64,000 nt of DNA from Herbaspirillum autotrophicum (GTDB taxonomy: Bacteria; Pseudomonadota; Gammaproteobacteria; Burkholderiales; Burkholderiaceae_D): contig NZ_LFLS01000027.1 in assembly GCF_001189915.1 (NCBI RefSeq), positions 1-64,000 of the forward strand, in the 5' to 3' direction. Below the pieces are notes generated by a model. That model was not told the DNA's origin, ran no database searches, and worked only from the letters and a program-made list of their open reading frames with translations. This document shows, piece by piece, positions 1 through 8,782 of this stretch. The first letter of the stretch is position 1. Every line of letters begins with the position of its first letter. The translations under genes and the position numbers were made by a program.

Positions 1-23
1 GTCATTGTCATTGTCATTGTCAT
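1..23. repeat. GTCATT tandem repeat at the window edge
   Basis: The first 23 bases are almost four copies of the hexamer GTCATT and may continue to the left of the window. Read on the plus strand they encode alternating Val-Ile in a frame that stays open to about position 273, so they could lie at the end of a truncated gene. I cannot identify such a gene. Confidence 0.6.
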
Positions 24-475
24 GCTCCTTTGCTTGCAGTCTGATGGCAGCTTATGTCGTCGGGCAAAGGAATGTATTGATGCATCGCAAACCTGCGCCA
101 TTTGTTGCGGCACGGTTCTCAAGGAGGATGGATTCACCGGGGGCGCGATGGGGAGTGCCTGGGGCAACAAGCATGTTGTTCCGCGACTGATTGGAGCGCT
201 AAACAGCCGGCGTCATTCCTGGTTGCTGCAACGCAACGTCTTCCAGGCCTGGAGGGGTTCGCGGCGAGTCTGAGGCCGGGTCTGGTACCTCAAGCTCATC
301 AGGAAAAAGGTCGAATGAGTCAGTAAGGACATTATGTCCTAGGGCTTTATGTCCAATGTCGGTCGCGGTTTGTTTAGCCTAGAATAGGGCGACTTCAAGG
401 GCGATATCATGCAGCGGTTTGAGGTAGTGCTCCTCACGATAGATAGTGTCAAGTAATAGTCTGGAAATACGCAAA
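24..475. other. No recognisable gene; short open frames only
   Basis: About 450 bases before the first credible gene. A plus-strand frame open from the left edge to position 273 contains cysteine pairs (residues like CAICC) and could be the C-terminal end of a gene lying outside the window. It has no recognisable domain, and other short frames overlap it. No RNA gene or clear terminator was seen. Confidence 0.4.
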
Positions 476-727
476 ATGATGGAATTGGACTGGGTCCCGA
501 TAGTCTTCGTTACCTTCAAGGTGCTCGTGCTCGCTACGGGCATGTACTTCGCCATCAGGTGGCATTACGATCAAGGGAAGAAGGATAAGGATAAAAAGAA
601 GGAAAAGCGCGCGGTGCTGCGCGCGGGCGGCAAGGTGGCCGCAATCTTCGTGCTGTCGCTCCTGGCCCTGGGGCTGCTCACCTTCGTCCTGGCCAGGACG
701 CTCGGTTTGGACTTGACCTTTCCATGA
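476..727 (+). CDS. Small two-helix membrane protein, unknown function
   Basis: Predicted 83-residue inner-membrane protein. A hydrophobic segment at about residues 5-28 is followed by a strongly basic loop rich in lysine (KKDKDKKKEKR). A second hydrophobic segment covers about residues 50-75. The basic loop suggests a cytoplasmic hairpin with both ends outside. I start at the ATG at 476; a GTG at 446 in the same frame would add ten residues, and neither has a strong ribosome binding site. No family was recognised. The nearest neighbour is a convergent AraC regulator, so context gives no role. Confidence 0.55.
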   Translation: MMELDWVPIVFVTFKVLVLATGMYFAIRWHYDQGKKDKDKKKEKRAVLRAGGKVAAIFVLSLLALGLLTFVLARTLGLDLTFP

Positions 728-867
728 TGGCAAAGAATAGCGGGCCGATCTCCGGTGATGCGGCAGCTATTTTCCGATGCGGCATCGCTGCGGGACTGTT
801 AATCGGCAAGCCATCAGGCATTGCATTGATGTGTTTCATGGCCGACAGCGGACACCCGTACAGTAAC

Positions 868-1806
868 TCATGCACTGGCAAACACGTTCGCATCGGACGA
901 GTTATCCACGGTATGCCACGATTTGGCATATTGACCGGGCGGCATGCCGGTATGACGCGTGAACGCGACAGTGAATGTGCTTGATGAGCTGTAACCCACA
1001 CGCGCCGCTACCTCTGTAATTGCCTCGTTCCGTTCAAGAAGATTTCTTGCCATTGCCATCCGCCACGACAACAGGTAGTCCATCGGTGTGACACCCACGG
1101 CTTTGCTGAATCGTTCAAAAAAGGCCGAGCGGGAAAGTGCGGATGCTTTCGCCAACAGAGCAACGGTCCATGACGCTTGCGGGTTTTCATGGATGCAGCG
1201 GATTGCGTTCGCCAGCCGGATATCGGCAAGTCCGCGCAACAGCCCGGGCGAGGTCACCGCATTGTTTGAGGAGCGCAGCGCTTCAATCAACAAGACTTCC
1301 AGCAAGCGCGCGAGAACCTCTTCCCGCGCCGGGCGCTGCGCGCGTGATTCATCAATCACGAGTTGCACCAGCGCTGACAAACGGACGTCTCCCCGAATAT
1401 GGACGAGCTTCGGGAGCAGCGTCAACAGTAATGCGGAGTCGGGCGAAGTCAATCGGCAAAAGCCGACCAGTGTTCTCACGTCGGCATCTGCTGATATCGA
1501 TCCATTGCGGTGTTCGCCGTTTTCCAGGAGCGCGGGTTCGGACTGCCATTCATCCTCGGCAGGAGCGTCAAAGCTGGTTGCCAAAAATGTCGACATTGAC
1601 GGAATCAGCACGAAATCGCCAGCTTCGACGATGAGTTCAGCCTCATTGATCGTATATCGCAGTTTTCCTTCCAACACCACGCAGCAACACAATCGCGTGC
1701 CGATGAGTTCACCGCGCACGCCCCAGCGTCCGGCGCCGGTCACAATCTTTGAGAACGTCATTTTCGGTTGCAGCAGCGCCACGACAGAAGCCAATGGATC
1801 AATCAT
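868..1806 (-). CDS. AraC-family transcriptional regulator with cupin sensor domain
   Basis: A 312-residue regulator. The N-terminal half (about 20-190) is a cupin-type effector domain. The C-terminal ~100 residues hold two helix-turn-helix motifs ending in the typical AraC signature region (AARVGYSSSSTFTVAFTRHTG). The ATG at 1806 is preferred over an upstream TTG at 1821. It is transcribed away from a short-chain dehydrogenase gene only about 95 bases off, an arrangement typical of a local regulator of its divergent neighbour. The effector is unknown. The family is clear; the target is an inference. Confidence 0.88.
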   Translation of the reverse strand: MIDPLASVVALLQPKMTFSKIVTGAGRWGVRGELIGTRLCCCVVLEGKLRYTINEAELIVEAGDFVLIPSMSTFLATSFDAPAEDEWQSEPALLENGEHRNGSISADADVRTLVGFCRLTSPDSALLLTLLPKLVHIRGDVRLSALVQLVIDESRAQRPAREEVLARLLEVLLIEALRSSNNAVTSPGLLRGLADIRLANAIRCIHENPQASWTVALLAKASALSRSAFFERFSKAVGVTPMDYLLSWRMAMARNLLERNEAITEVAARVGYSSSSTFTVAFTRHTGMPPGQYAKSWHTVDNSSDANVFASA

Positions 1807-1901
1807 TCTGGACTCTCGCAAACAAATTCGGGACTTTTGATTGTAGATGGTTTGGCTGGCAAGGGCTATCGTTACGGCTTACTGATGATGAAAGGATTTA
1901 C

Positions 1902-2648
1902 ATGAAAACCATTTTAATCACTGGCTGCTCTTCCGGATTTGGTCTGGAAATTGCCAGATATTTTTTGGAGCGCAAGTGGAACGTAGTCGCCACCATGCGT
2001 ACACCGAATCAGGACGTTTTGCCAAAGTCTGAATATTTGCGGCTGTTGAAACTGGACGTGACTGATGCTGACAGCATACGTCGCGCAGTCGAAGAAGCGG
2101 GGCCGGTGGATGTTCTGGTGAATAACGCCGGCGTCGGCATGCTCGGGCCGTTCGAAAGTACCTCGATGGAAGCCGTACGCGAGGTATTCGAAACCAATAC
2201 GTTCGGTACGATGGCCATGACGCAAGCATTTTTGCCGCAGTTTCGGGCACGCAGAGCGGGCGTTGTCGTCAATGTGGCATCTTCCGTGACCCTGAAGGCC
2301 TTGCCGCTGCTTCCTGTCTATACAGCCAGCAAGGCAGCCATCGTCGCATTCACCGAATCGCTGGCGCTCGAACTGGCTGAATTCAACATCCGGGCCGGCG
2401 TCGTATTGCCGGGAATGGCGCCGGAGACTGCGTTTGCATCCAATGCCGGCGCACGCGTCAGCCAGACATTTCCTGCAGATTACGCGGCCACGATGAATGC
2501 GGTGATGTCCGGGTTTCAGAATTACACCGGTGCAGTGACGCATTCGATTGATGTTGCCGAGGCGGTCTGGCAAGTTGTGCAAGACGGTTCGACTGCATTC
2601 CGCGTTCCGGCCGGCGCAGATGCGATCGAGTGGTTCAATAAGATCTAG
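1902..2648 (+). CDS. Short-chain dehydrogenase/reductase (classical SDR)
   Basis: A 248-residue cytosolic NAD(P)-dependent oxidoreductase. The N-terminus carries the Rossmann glycine motif TGCSSGFG (about residues 7-14). The NNAG motif and the catalytic YxxxK (YTASK) follow in the right order. The chosen ATG opens directly on the Rossmann beta strand; a longer upstream frame adds about 50 residues with no family resemblance. The gene is divergent from an AraC regulator that probably controls it. The substrate cannot be read from the sequence. A copy of a ~120-bp dispersed repeat begins just after the stop codon. Confidence 0.88.
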   Translation: MKTILITGCSSGFGLEIARYFLERKWNVVATMRTPNQDVLPKSEYLRLLKLDVTDADSIRRAVEEAGPVDVLVNNAGVGMLGPFESTSMEAVREVFETNTFGTMAMTQAFLPQFRARRAGVVVNVASSVTLKALPLLPVYTASKAAIVAFTESLALELAEFNIRAGVVLPGMAPETAFASNAGARVSQTFPADYAATMNAVMSGFQNYTGAVTHSIDVAEAVWQVVQDGSTAFRVPAGADAIEWFNKI

Positions 2649-2660
2649 TCGTCGGACAGG

Positions 2661-2780
2661 TCGGGCAGAACGCTGAGGGTGGGATCAGGCCGTGTATGGC
2701 AGGGGAGTGGCATTGGCCCGATCGGCTTTTTAAGAGAACGTGTATTACGCGACAGATTTCAGCTGCATGTCCGTTACTGG
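2661..2780. repeat. Dispersed direct repeat, copy A
   Basis: About 120 bases that are repeated, in the same orientation, at 6135-6237. Shared blocks include TCGGGCAGAACGC, TTGGCCCGATC followed by a T-run, and a tail around CGCGACAGATT and GCATGTCCGTTAC. The inner CCGATCGG palindrome followed by T residues resembles an intrinsic terminator. The two copies flank a 3.4-kb segment. Copy A lies directly downstream of the SDR gene. Confidence 0.75.
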
Positions 2781-2801
2781 ACGATTGTGGACTTTCGGAA
2801 A

Positions 2802-3251
2802 CTAAACGCGTGCAATAATTTCTTTTATCTCACATCCTAATATTTGGCTCAGTCTTGTCAGACCTTTTTCCTCAATTCTAATGACATTTGGATTCATCAC
2901 TTCCAAGACGAATTTAGCGAAGGCGACTGGCCACACATAGGCAAGCTTATTAAGGGATACACTTTTTTCGCAGCATTGAGTACGAACAATTAGGTTGGAA
3001 AATTTCCTTTTATACGCTTCCGACATTGCGTCATTCCACCAAGCCTCCATATCCGATTTGCACATCGGACAGCGAACTCCGTCCCAATTCTCACCAGCGT
3101 CAATGAATGCAACGTCCGAATGTTCAGTAGCAATAATCGATTCCGCTAGCGGAAATAGCGACGCCAACATTTCTTTTGCAGCTAATATGGCCTCGCCATT
3201 TGGAACGAACAGAGGGTCAGTTGGTACAAAACACAGAAAATTATCTGACAT
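2802..3251 (-). CDS. Hypothetical protein with CxxC and CC cysteine pairs
   Basis: A predicted 149-residue soluble protein of unknown function, starting at the ATG of MSDNFLC; the open frame extends 40 codons further upstream but that extension is less protein-like. Cysteines at about residues 61 and 64 (CPMC) and 93-94 (CC) could form a zinc site. The segment between them is rich in aromatic and acidic residues. Base composition is clearly more AT-rich than that of the flanking genes, as is usual for recently acquired DNA. It lies within the segment flanked by direct repeats A and B. No ribosome binding site is obvious and no family was recognised. Confidence 0.6.
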   Translation of the reverse strand: MSDNFLCFVPTDPLFVPNGEAILAAKEMLASLFPLAESIIATEHSDVAFIDAGENWDGVRCPMCKSDMEAWWNDAMSEAYKRKFSNLIVRTQCCEKSVSLNKLAYVWPVAFAKFVLEVMNPNVIRIEEKGLTRLSQILGCEIKEIIARV

Positions 3252-3553
3252 ACGGGAAATAAGGTGGTTGACGGAATAATCCAGCATTTGTTCGCGTAGA
3301 TCTCCTTGATCGCACCAGCTTTTGCCGACTTGCAGAAGTGGCTCGCACCCTTCATATCTTCCGGCGAGCATCCATCGACCACGTTTCGCTACGACTCCCA
3401 GTGCGTCCGTGCATCTGCCAAGGAGAGGAAGGTGAGTTCAAAGAAGGGGCCAATGTTAGCACCCCCCAACCTGTCCATCATGCAACGACCTTCATATTTT
3501 CCTTGGTAACTTTTTTTGATCATTAAGTCCGGTTCTGGCCGACTGCGGACGAA
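3252..3553. other. AT-rich gap without a recognisable gene
   Basis: About 300 bases between two unrecognised minus-strand frames. It contains several short overlapping frames on both strands and no hairpin or tandem repeat. It may hold debris of a disrupted gene. Confidence 0.35.
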
Positions 3554-3724
3554 TTAAAAAGTCATAGATATTGCTCGTGGCCAACACAAATAAGGCGCAA
3601 GGCTAATCTTATCCGCTTCACTAAGAGGTTCGGTCAATGGAGCTGCTATTGCACGGACTTGCGGCCAAGGAGCTTGAGCGGCAATATCTGAAGCAAATAT
3701 CATCAGCTTTTCAACGTTATCCAT
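3554..3724 (-). CDS. Possible 56-residue protein or 3' remnant of a larger gene
   Basis: An ATG-initiated minus-strand frame of 56 codons with natural-looking amino-acid composition: MDNVEKLMIF at the start, a proline-rich middle, and an end at ISMTF. It lies just beyond the 3' end of the CocE-type hydrolase, in the AT-rich patch. The frame stays open upstream into the hydrolase end, so it may be the tail of a gene whose 5' part was lost when the hydrolase segment was joined. There is no clear ribosome binding site. Function unknown and the call is tentative. Confidence 0.3.
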   Translation of the reverse strand: MDNVEKLMIFASDIAAQAPWPQVRAIAAPLTEPLSEADKISLAPYLCWPRAISMTF

Positions 3725-3765
3725 CGGCGGACGTTCAAGAAGAGGAGATCCTTCCTTACCCTCCC

Positions 3766-5838
3766 TTACTGATACACCCGTGGAATGTGGTCAGTCCACG
3801 TCTTTTCCCTGACCAAGCTGCCATTTTGCCGCAAGGTCTTGGTGAAAGTGATGTGAAAATAGGAGGCATCCGACTCGATCAGCGCCCGGGTCGAGAGATC
3901 TATTTCCTTGTCCGCGATGGTGAACACATTTCTGCGCTCGCCCTGGTAGCGGGCGTTGGCCGGCTTGGCGTCATTGACTTCCCATCGGTATGATTCGCCG
4001 GACTTGTATTGGTTGTCACGAATGGTCCAGGTCACGTCGCTGGCGGTCGAGAAGGTCGAATCACCGGTTTGTTCATTGCGAACGCGCCTGAAAACCGGCC
4101 CGTTCCTTCCCAGCTCTTTGCCAAAGGGCGCGGCGTCATTCGATTCGACCGCGGCCAGGCGGCAGGCGTACTTGGTTTCGTTCTGCACGGGTACGGCCGG
4201 CAACTCGATCCATGTGTCGCCGCCCAATAAAAGACTGGTAGTGCCTGCCGTGGGGCTGGGCCAGATCATCGGAAATTGCGCATTGGCGACGGCCAGGCGG
4301 ATGCGATGACCCGGTTTGAAGCGCCAGGTGGTGAAGTGAATCGAGGTGGCCAGCGTAGCCGGTGTGCCGTGTATCAATGCTTCAGGCGCAAGCCGTGAAA
4401 CACGCTGCGAAGGATTGATGATCGCACCGCTGACCAGGGACACCTTGCCATCCGGCGCAACGTCTTCCAGACGCACCGTCCACTGATAAAACGACGCATC
4501 TGCGGCCACGCGCAAGCGCACTTGCGGCATGCCCATGATTTCCATGGCTTCGGTCAACGGGGCTGAATCGTAGACCAGGCTATGGGCATCGTCCGCTGCC
4601 ATGTCGCCCGTTTGTTCGCCCCACCAACCGCCCGCGCCCATGCCGGCACCAGCGCGGTAGAGCAGGGTTTGGGTCGTCTCCTGCGCTGAAGGCGTATTGC
4701 CCAGTTGCTGCGCGGTTTGCGGATAAAGGCGTTGGCCGGTACTGCTGTTCCATGGCCATTGCTGGTCGCAACGCCAATAACCGGGGACGGTCTCCAGATC
4801 GGTGGCAGGCGGGTGCCCGGTACGCATGAATGCCGTCCAGCGGGGTTCCTCCAAAATACCGTTGTCTTTGCCTTTGAGCCAGTAATCCCACCAGCGCACC
4901 GCCTTTTGCCGCCACTCGTAGTTGGGGCCGGGCACGCCGTATTCAGGCCAGGCGTGGTTCCATGGTCCCATGTCCGCAATGACCGGCGCCTTGGAGGTTT
5001 GGGCCACCTCTGCCACGAAATCGCGGTAGCCGTCGAGCAAGCCACCGATCAGATAGGCTGGAACTTCCAGCGGCGCTTTGAATTTGACCGACTCCTTGCG
5101 CCAGAAATTGCCATCCTGTTGCTGACGCAGCCACGTGAATATCCAGGGTTCCCGGTCGAAGCGATTTCGGAAATAATTTTCGTCAATGCGGTAGTCCGGA
5201 CTTTGCGGCATCGAATTGTCGGTATCGATTTGATGTGCGTAGGAATCGATATGCAACGCGCCGTCAATGTAATGAACGTCGTTGTAAAAAAGATCAGCCG
5301 ACCCATGCGCGGCAATAATGGCCTTGAGCGCAGGCGGTTTCCTGTGAGCGGTCATCAGGGAATTGAAGGCGCTCCACGAAATGCCATACATGCCCACATT
5401 GCCATTCGACCAGTTCTTTTTGGAGAGCTGTGCGATCAATTCCTCGGCATCGGTAATCTCCGCTTCGGAATACTCGCTGACAGGAATACTGCCTTCGCTG
5501 CCTCCTGTACCGCGCACATCCACCCGGGCAACGACATAGCCACGCTTGGCAAAATAGGCGCCATATCCATAATCACCCAGCGCGAAAAAATCATCCTTGC
5601 GATAGGGCACCATTTCCATAATGACCGGGAAAGTTTCGCCGGCCGTTTTGGCTGCGGGGCGATAGTAGGTCACGGCCAAACGCACGCCATCTTTCATTTC
5701 CAGCGTGTCGTGCTCCAGGGAAAACGCATAATGCGTGGTGTCTGCTGGCAGCGTAGTAACGCCAGAGCAGCCGCATAAACCGCATATCAGGAACAAGCAG
5801 ATTGCCTGTTGTCTCAAGGTGCTTGCACTCCATCGCAT
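3766..5838 (-). CDS. CocE/NonD-family (S15-like) serine hydrolase, predicted lipoprotein
   Basis: A 690-residue alpha/beta hydrolase of the X-Pro dipeptidyl-peptidase/CocE type. An N-terminal signal ends in a lipobox-like LCGC, so the mature enzyme is probably anchored on the periplasmic side of a membrane. The nucleophile elbow is visible in MYGISWSAF. The family triad is completed by an Asp in GGLLDGYRD and a His in GPWNH. The C-terminal third is the jelly-roll domain typical of CocE. The second ATG (5838) is preferred because GGAG lies seven bases before it; an ATG at 5850 is also in frame. The family cleaves esters or peptide-like acyl bonds; the substrate here is unknown. Confidence 0.88.
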   Translation of the reverse strand: MRWSASTLRQQAICLFLICGLCGCSGVTTLPADTTHYAFSLEHDTLEMKDGVRLAVTYYRPAAKTAGETFPVIMEMVPYRKDDFFALGDYGYGAYFAKRGYVVARVDVRGTGGSEGSIPVSEYSEAEITDAEELIAQLSKKNWSNGNVGMYGISWSAFNSLMTAHRKPPALKAIIAAHGSADLFYNDVHYIDGALHIDSYAHQIDTDNSMPQSPDYRIDENYFRNRFDREPWIFTWLRQQQDGNFWRKESVKFKAPLEVPAYLIGGLLDGYRDFVAEVAQTSKAPVIADMGPWNHAWPEYGVPGPNYEWRQKAVRWWDYWLKGKDNGILEEPRWTAFMRTGHPPATDLETVPGYWRCDQQWPWNSSTGQRLYPQTAQQLGNTPSAQETTQTLLYRAGAGMGAGGWWGEQTGDMAADDAHSLVYDSAPLTEAMEIMGMPQVRLRVAADASFYQWTVRLEDVAPDGKVSLVSGAIINPSQRVSRLAPEALIHGTPATLATSIHFTTWRFKPGHRIRLAVANAQFPMIWPSPTAGTTSLLLGGDTWIELPAVPVQNETKYACRLAAVESNDAAPFGKELGRNGPVFRRVRNEQTGDSTFSTASDVTWTIRDNQYKSGESYRWEVNDAKPANARYQGERRNVFTIADKEIDLSTRALIESDASYFHITFTKTLRQNGSLVREKTWTDHIPRVYQ

Positions 5839-6245
5839 TTTTTTCTCCATGGTGATTTGTGCTGTTTGCAGTGCCTCGGCGTCAGCGTGTACGAACGAAA
5901 GCCTTTGATTATGGCAAGGATCACAGCTCCGGACAAGTCAGCGGGCACCGGGCTTGCGCATGCGCCTCCGTATCAGGCAAGGCCGCGAACGCAATGGTGG
6001 TGGTTGATATTCCATGCCGCCAGATTGCGCGCGTTCTTGGAACGTGTTCACGCGCTGTCGCTTTTGAAGCAAAAATATCGTAATGAGAAAGAGATACGCC
6101 AGCAACATCAGCGTGGTTCAAGAAGAGCTGGTCGTCGGGCAGAACGCCGAGGGGAGATCCGGCGGGGGGAGTTGGCCCGATCCGTTTTTTTGAGAGCGTG
6201 TATTGCGCGACAGATTCGGCAGCATGTCCGTTACCGGCGGCGGCT
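5839..6245. other. Intergenic stretch containing repeat copy B
   Basis: About 400 bases between the hydrolase and the acetyltransferase, both on the minus strand. The upstream region of the hydrolase occupies the left part and repeat B (6135-6237) the right. Open frames here have no recognisable family. Confidence 0.5.
6135..6237. repeat. Dispersed direct repeat, copy B
   Basis: The second, slightly shorter copy of the element at 2661-2780, in the same orientation. It has a gap of about 15-20 bases relative to copy A in the middle, and well-conserved ends. It sits immediately next to the stop codon of the GNAT gene. A pyrimidine run after TTGGCCCGATCC keeps the terminator-like feature. Confidence 0.75.
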
Positions 6246-6797
6246 TCAACCGGTGAAGGCAACCTGCCAAGGCAGAATGGAAAAAACAGATGCAGACACG
6301 GCAACGCCATGCAGTTGTAAACGATTCTGAGCCACACATTCAAATTGCGCGCCGGATTTGTGGGCGACACCTGCGCTGGGGATATTGCCACTGGCGATCA
6401 CGATTTCGACGCGCTGCATGCCAAGAGTGTTGAATGCACAGCGGGCCAATGCCCTGACACTGCGCAACGCCACACCCCGCCTTTGGGCAGACTGGCGCAC
6501 CCAATATCCAAGATTGCAAAAGAGATGTTCATGGTTGATGGCATTCAAGCCTGCGCCGCCCAGGAATTCACCGGTCGCTGCCGGGAAAGCGCCGAACTCG
6601 TGGGCGGAACCAGCCGCAAAAGCAACCCGGCAAAGCTGGAACCAGTCAAGGGCATCTTGCCTGGAAAAAGCGGGATTGCACCAGGACATCCATTGACCTG
6701 CGGAGTCCACCGATTCACGTGCCGCGGCAGCGAAATTTTCTGCGTCGCTGTCGTCAAACGCGCGAAACACAAGTCCTTCATACAGGAATGGTTGCAT
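6246..6797 (-). CDS. GNAT-family N-acetyltransferase (RimJ/RimL-like)
   Basis: A 183-residue acetyltransferase. The central part matches the GNAT fold order: a beta-strand block, then the acetyl-CoA binding region around VRQSAQRRGVALRSVRALAR (about residues 99-118), then the motif-B strand RVEIVIASGNIPSAGVAHK with the usual Asn. Such enzymes acetylate ribosomal protein N-termini or small amines; the acceptor cannot be deduced. It is a single gene on the minus strand, with repeat B directly downstream. Confidence 0.85.
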   Translation of the reverse strand: MQPFLYEGLVFRAFDDSDAENFAAAARESVDSAGQWMSWCNPAFSRQDALDWFQLCRVAFAAGSAHEFGAFPAATGEFLGGAGLNAINHEHLFCNLGYWVRQSAQRRGVALRSVRALARCAFNTLGMQRVEIVIASGNIPSAGVAHKSGAQFECVAQNRLQLHGVAVSASVFSILPWQVAFTG

Positions 6798-6895
6798 TGA
6801 GATTGCTGATTCAAAGTGATATTCAGATTATTTTACAAGCGCGGCCGTTGCGGGCGGCGGTGACAGATATCACCGCTTTCCGCCATCACCACCGG

Positions 6896-6931
6896 CCGCA
6901 GGCAACCGGCCATTGAGCCGGATGCCTGCGG
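6896..6931 (-). terminator. Stable hairpin downstream of the outer-membrane barrel gene
   Basis: The arms CCGCAGGCA-A-CCGGC and GCCGG-A-TGCCTGCGG pair over 14 of 15 positions around a six-base loop. It lies 17 bases past the stop codon of the minus-strand barrel gene, the right place for a terminator. No U-tract follows, so it may only protect the 3' end. Confidence 0.5.
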
Positions 6932-6947
6932 CATGTTGCGTGGCAGC

Positions 6948-8312
6948 TTAAAACTTGGTCGAAATGCCCAGGCCCCATTTGCGTTCGTCGTCGCCCGTGT
7001 CCGGCAACAGGCCGTTGGAATATTCCAGGCTCAGTCCCACGTTCTGGTTGAAGTTGTAGGTCAGCGCGCCTCTCCAGTAATGGATGCTCTGCGAGCCTTG
7101 CAACGCCTTGAGGCCGGTATAGGTAGTGGTGAAATCAAAAGGCAGTCTGGGATTGGTCGATGCCAGCGTGAAGCCTGCCTGTACCCCGAGGCGGATGAAG
7201 TTTTGGTGTTCATCGTACACCGTGGCGTCGCCGCGATTGACATACATACCGTTGCGACTCTGGGCGATCAGGATCGGCTTGAATGCCAGGCCGTTGTCCC
7301 AGCGGATGAAATCGTTGAGGAGGCCCGGTCGCACCATGGTGTAGGTGAAGTTGAGGGTGAACAGCCGGCTGCCGTCGGTGCTGTTGATGAGGTAGTCCGG
7401 CCGCGCGGTCAGGTCTTCGGTATTGGCCGAATCGGGATGTGCAAAGTGGAATGCCGACAGCATACCGACCTGACCGCTGCGGGAGGTTTCCACCGAGGTG
7501 CCGTTGCCGGTGTAAGTGGTCTCACGGTTTTGTTTGAAGCCGACATAAGGCACCGCTTCGTAGGTACTGCCGTTGCTGTCCATCGGGCGTTTGTCGAAGG
7601 AGTAGCCGGTGTAGACCACGATGTCGTTGGTGCGCGATTGCGCCACGTCATCGTTGGACAATGTCAGATGGGCGCGGTCGACCGATGCATAGGCGGCCTT
7701 GTTGCTGCGATCGACGGATAACTGGTCGGGATTGCCGCGTATGCGCACCGGATCGAGCCAGTCCGGCTGAGGTTTTTCCGGTGTGGCGGCCGGGGCCGGC
7801 GCGCTGGTGCCGGCCGCTGCGACTGCCGCCACCGGCGCAGTGGTCATGCTGGCTGCCGCTGCGGCATGCGGCAAGCTGAGCCGGGCCTGGGGCTGCGCAC
7901 ACACCAGATTGCTGCGGTTATCGGCGTCGAAGAAGGTGGCGGCGACGGCACCGCTGACCGGTTTGAATTGGGCATCCTTGCCATCGAGCAGGCTTTGCAG
8001 GTCTGCCGCGATGTGGCCGGCGTTGCAACTGTCGCCCTGGCACGTGCCGCCGGCGGTTGTTGCGACGGCATGTTTCTTGATCAGCCATGCAGCCAGTGCC
8101 CGGAATGATGACAGCGGCGCCGGCTGGTCGCCTACCGACAAATAGGCGGTGCTCACCGGATAGGTGGCAAGCAGGCGGGCCGCCAGTTGTTCCTTGTCCA
8201 CCTTCAGATCGGCGGTGCATAACGCGGCGGCATCGGCAGCCTGCGTCAGAGGCGCGGCACCGGCCGCGGACAAGAGCAGGAGCGCAGCAAGCGAATGGTT
8301 TCGGCTTCGCAT
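6948..8312 (-). CDS. Outer-membrane beta-barrel protein, unknown function
   Basis: A 454-residue exported protein. It has a signal peptide of about 25 residues (LAALLLLSAAGAA, cleavage near TQAADA), an Ala/Pro-rich linker around residues 150-185, then a C-terminal half of alternating amphipathic strands ending in GLGISTKF with a terminal Phe, the classical BAM-recognition end. The start is fixed by AAGGAT seven bases before the ATG at 8312. The C-terminal half recalls phospholipase A1-type barrels in size, but I cannot find that family's catalytic His-Ser signature, so I do not assign an enzyme activity. Cysteines in the N-terminal domain (CTAD, CQGDSC) may form disulphides. Confidence 0.75.
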   Translation of the reverse strand: MRSRNHSLAALLLLSAAGAAPLTQAADAAALCTADLKVDKEQLAARLLATYPVSTAYLSVGDQPAPLSSFRALAAWLIKKHAVATTAGGTCQGDSCNAGHIAADLQSLLDGKDAQFKPVSGAVAATFFDADNRSNLVCAQPQARLSLPHAAAAASMTTAPVAAVAAAGTSAPAPAATPEKPQPDWLDPVRIRGNPDQLSVDRSNKAAYASVDRAHLTLSNDDVAQSRTNDIVVYTGYSFDKRPMDSNGSTYEAVPYVGFKQNRETTYTGNGTSVETSRSGQVGMLSAFHFAHPDSANTEDLTARPDYLINSTDGSRLFTLNFTYTMVRPGLLNDFIRWDNGLAFKPILIAQSRNGMYVNRGDATVYDEHQNFIRLGVQAGFTLASTNPRLPFDFTTTYTGLKALQGSQSIHYWRGALTYNFNQNVGLSLEYSNGLLPDTGDDERKWGLGISTKF

Positions 8313-8782
8313 TGATATCCTTTTTGTTGAAAAATGCGTTGGTCGGAAATAAAGGGCATCGACGCCTGGAGACAGCGCCGCCATGGCTCGTCAAAAGGTG
8401 GTATGGACGCACCACGCGGGGAAATGTTCAACGCCAGTGGCAAATTTATATCCGCAGCGAGGGCTGCCCGTGCCACGTTGCGCAGCATCATCACGGCATC
8501 AATGCGGGACCGGCAACACGGTGCGGTGCGGGGGGCTGGTGTATGGACGAACAATGGCTGCAATTTATTCGGTACAGGTATCGGTTTGATTTGATATCGC
8601 CGGTTGGTGGCTGCGCGGCATGCCGGCGGTGAACTCCCGCGTGCAATACTTGCTGTCGGTATCAGGATCAGGATGCTGATCGTCAGAGGGCAGGTGAGCG
8701 GGGGATTTCAAGACGCGCTGAAATGACACGCAGAAGGCCTGCGGAAGAATGACGGGCTCTGGCCGATAGCCTCTTCCGTCTC
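8313..8782. other. Intergenic stretch without a recognisable gene
   Basis: About 470 bases upstream of the barrel gene and downstream of the next minus-strand gene. It must hold the barrel gene promoter. Short frames of 60-105 codons on both strands overlap each other and look non-coding. No strong hairpin or RNA gene was seen. Confidence 0.5.

Noticed and set aside
3637-3993. A 118-codon plus-strand frame crossing the end of the hydrolase gene
   Set aside because: More than half lies antisense to the hydrolase; the rest is opposite a better minus-strand frame.
4705-5778. A 357-codon plus-strand frame opposite the CocE-type hydrolase
   Set aside because: The minus-strand gene has lipobox, nucleophile elbow and His motif; the opposite frame has no recognisable domain.
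5921-6391. A 156-codon minus-strand frame between hydrolase and GNAT genes
   Set aside because: It runs through repeat B and the end of the GNAT gene in another frame and shows no conserved motif.
6948-8312. Phospholipase A1 (PldA) assignment for the barrel protein
   Set aside because: Size and barrel end fit, but the catalytic His-Ser motif of that family is not found, so only a barrel protein is called.
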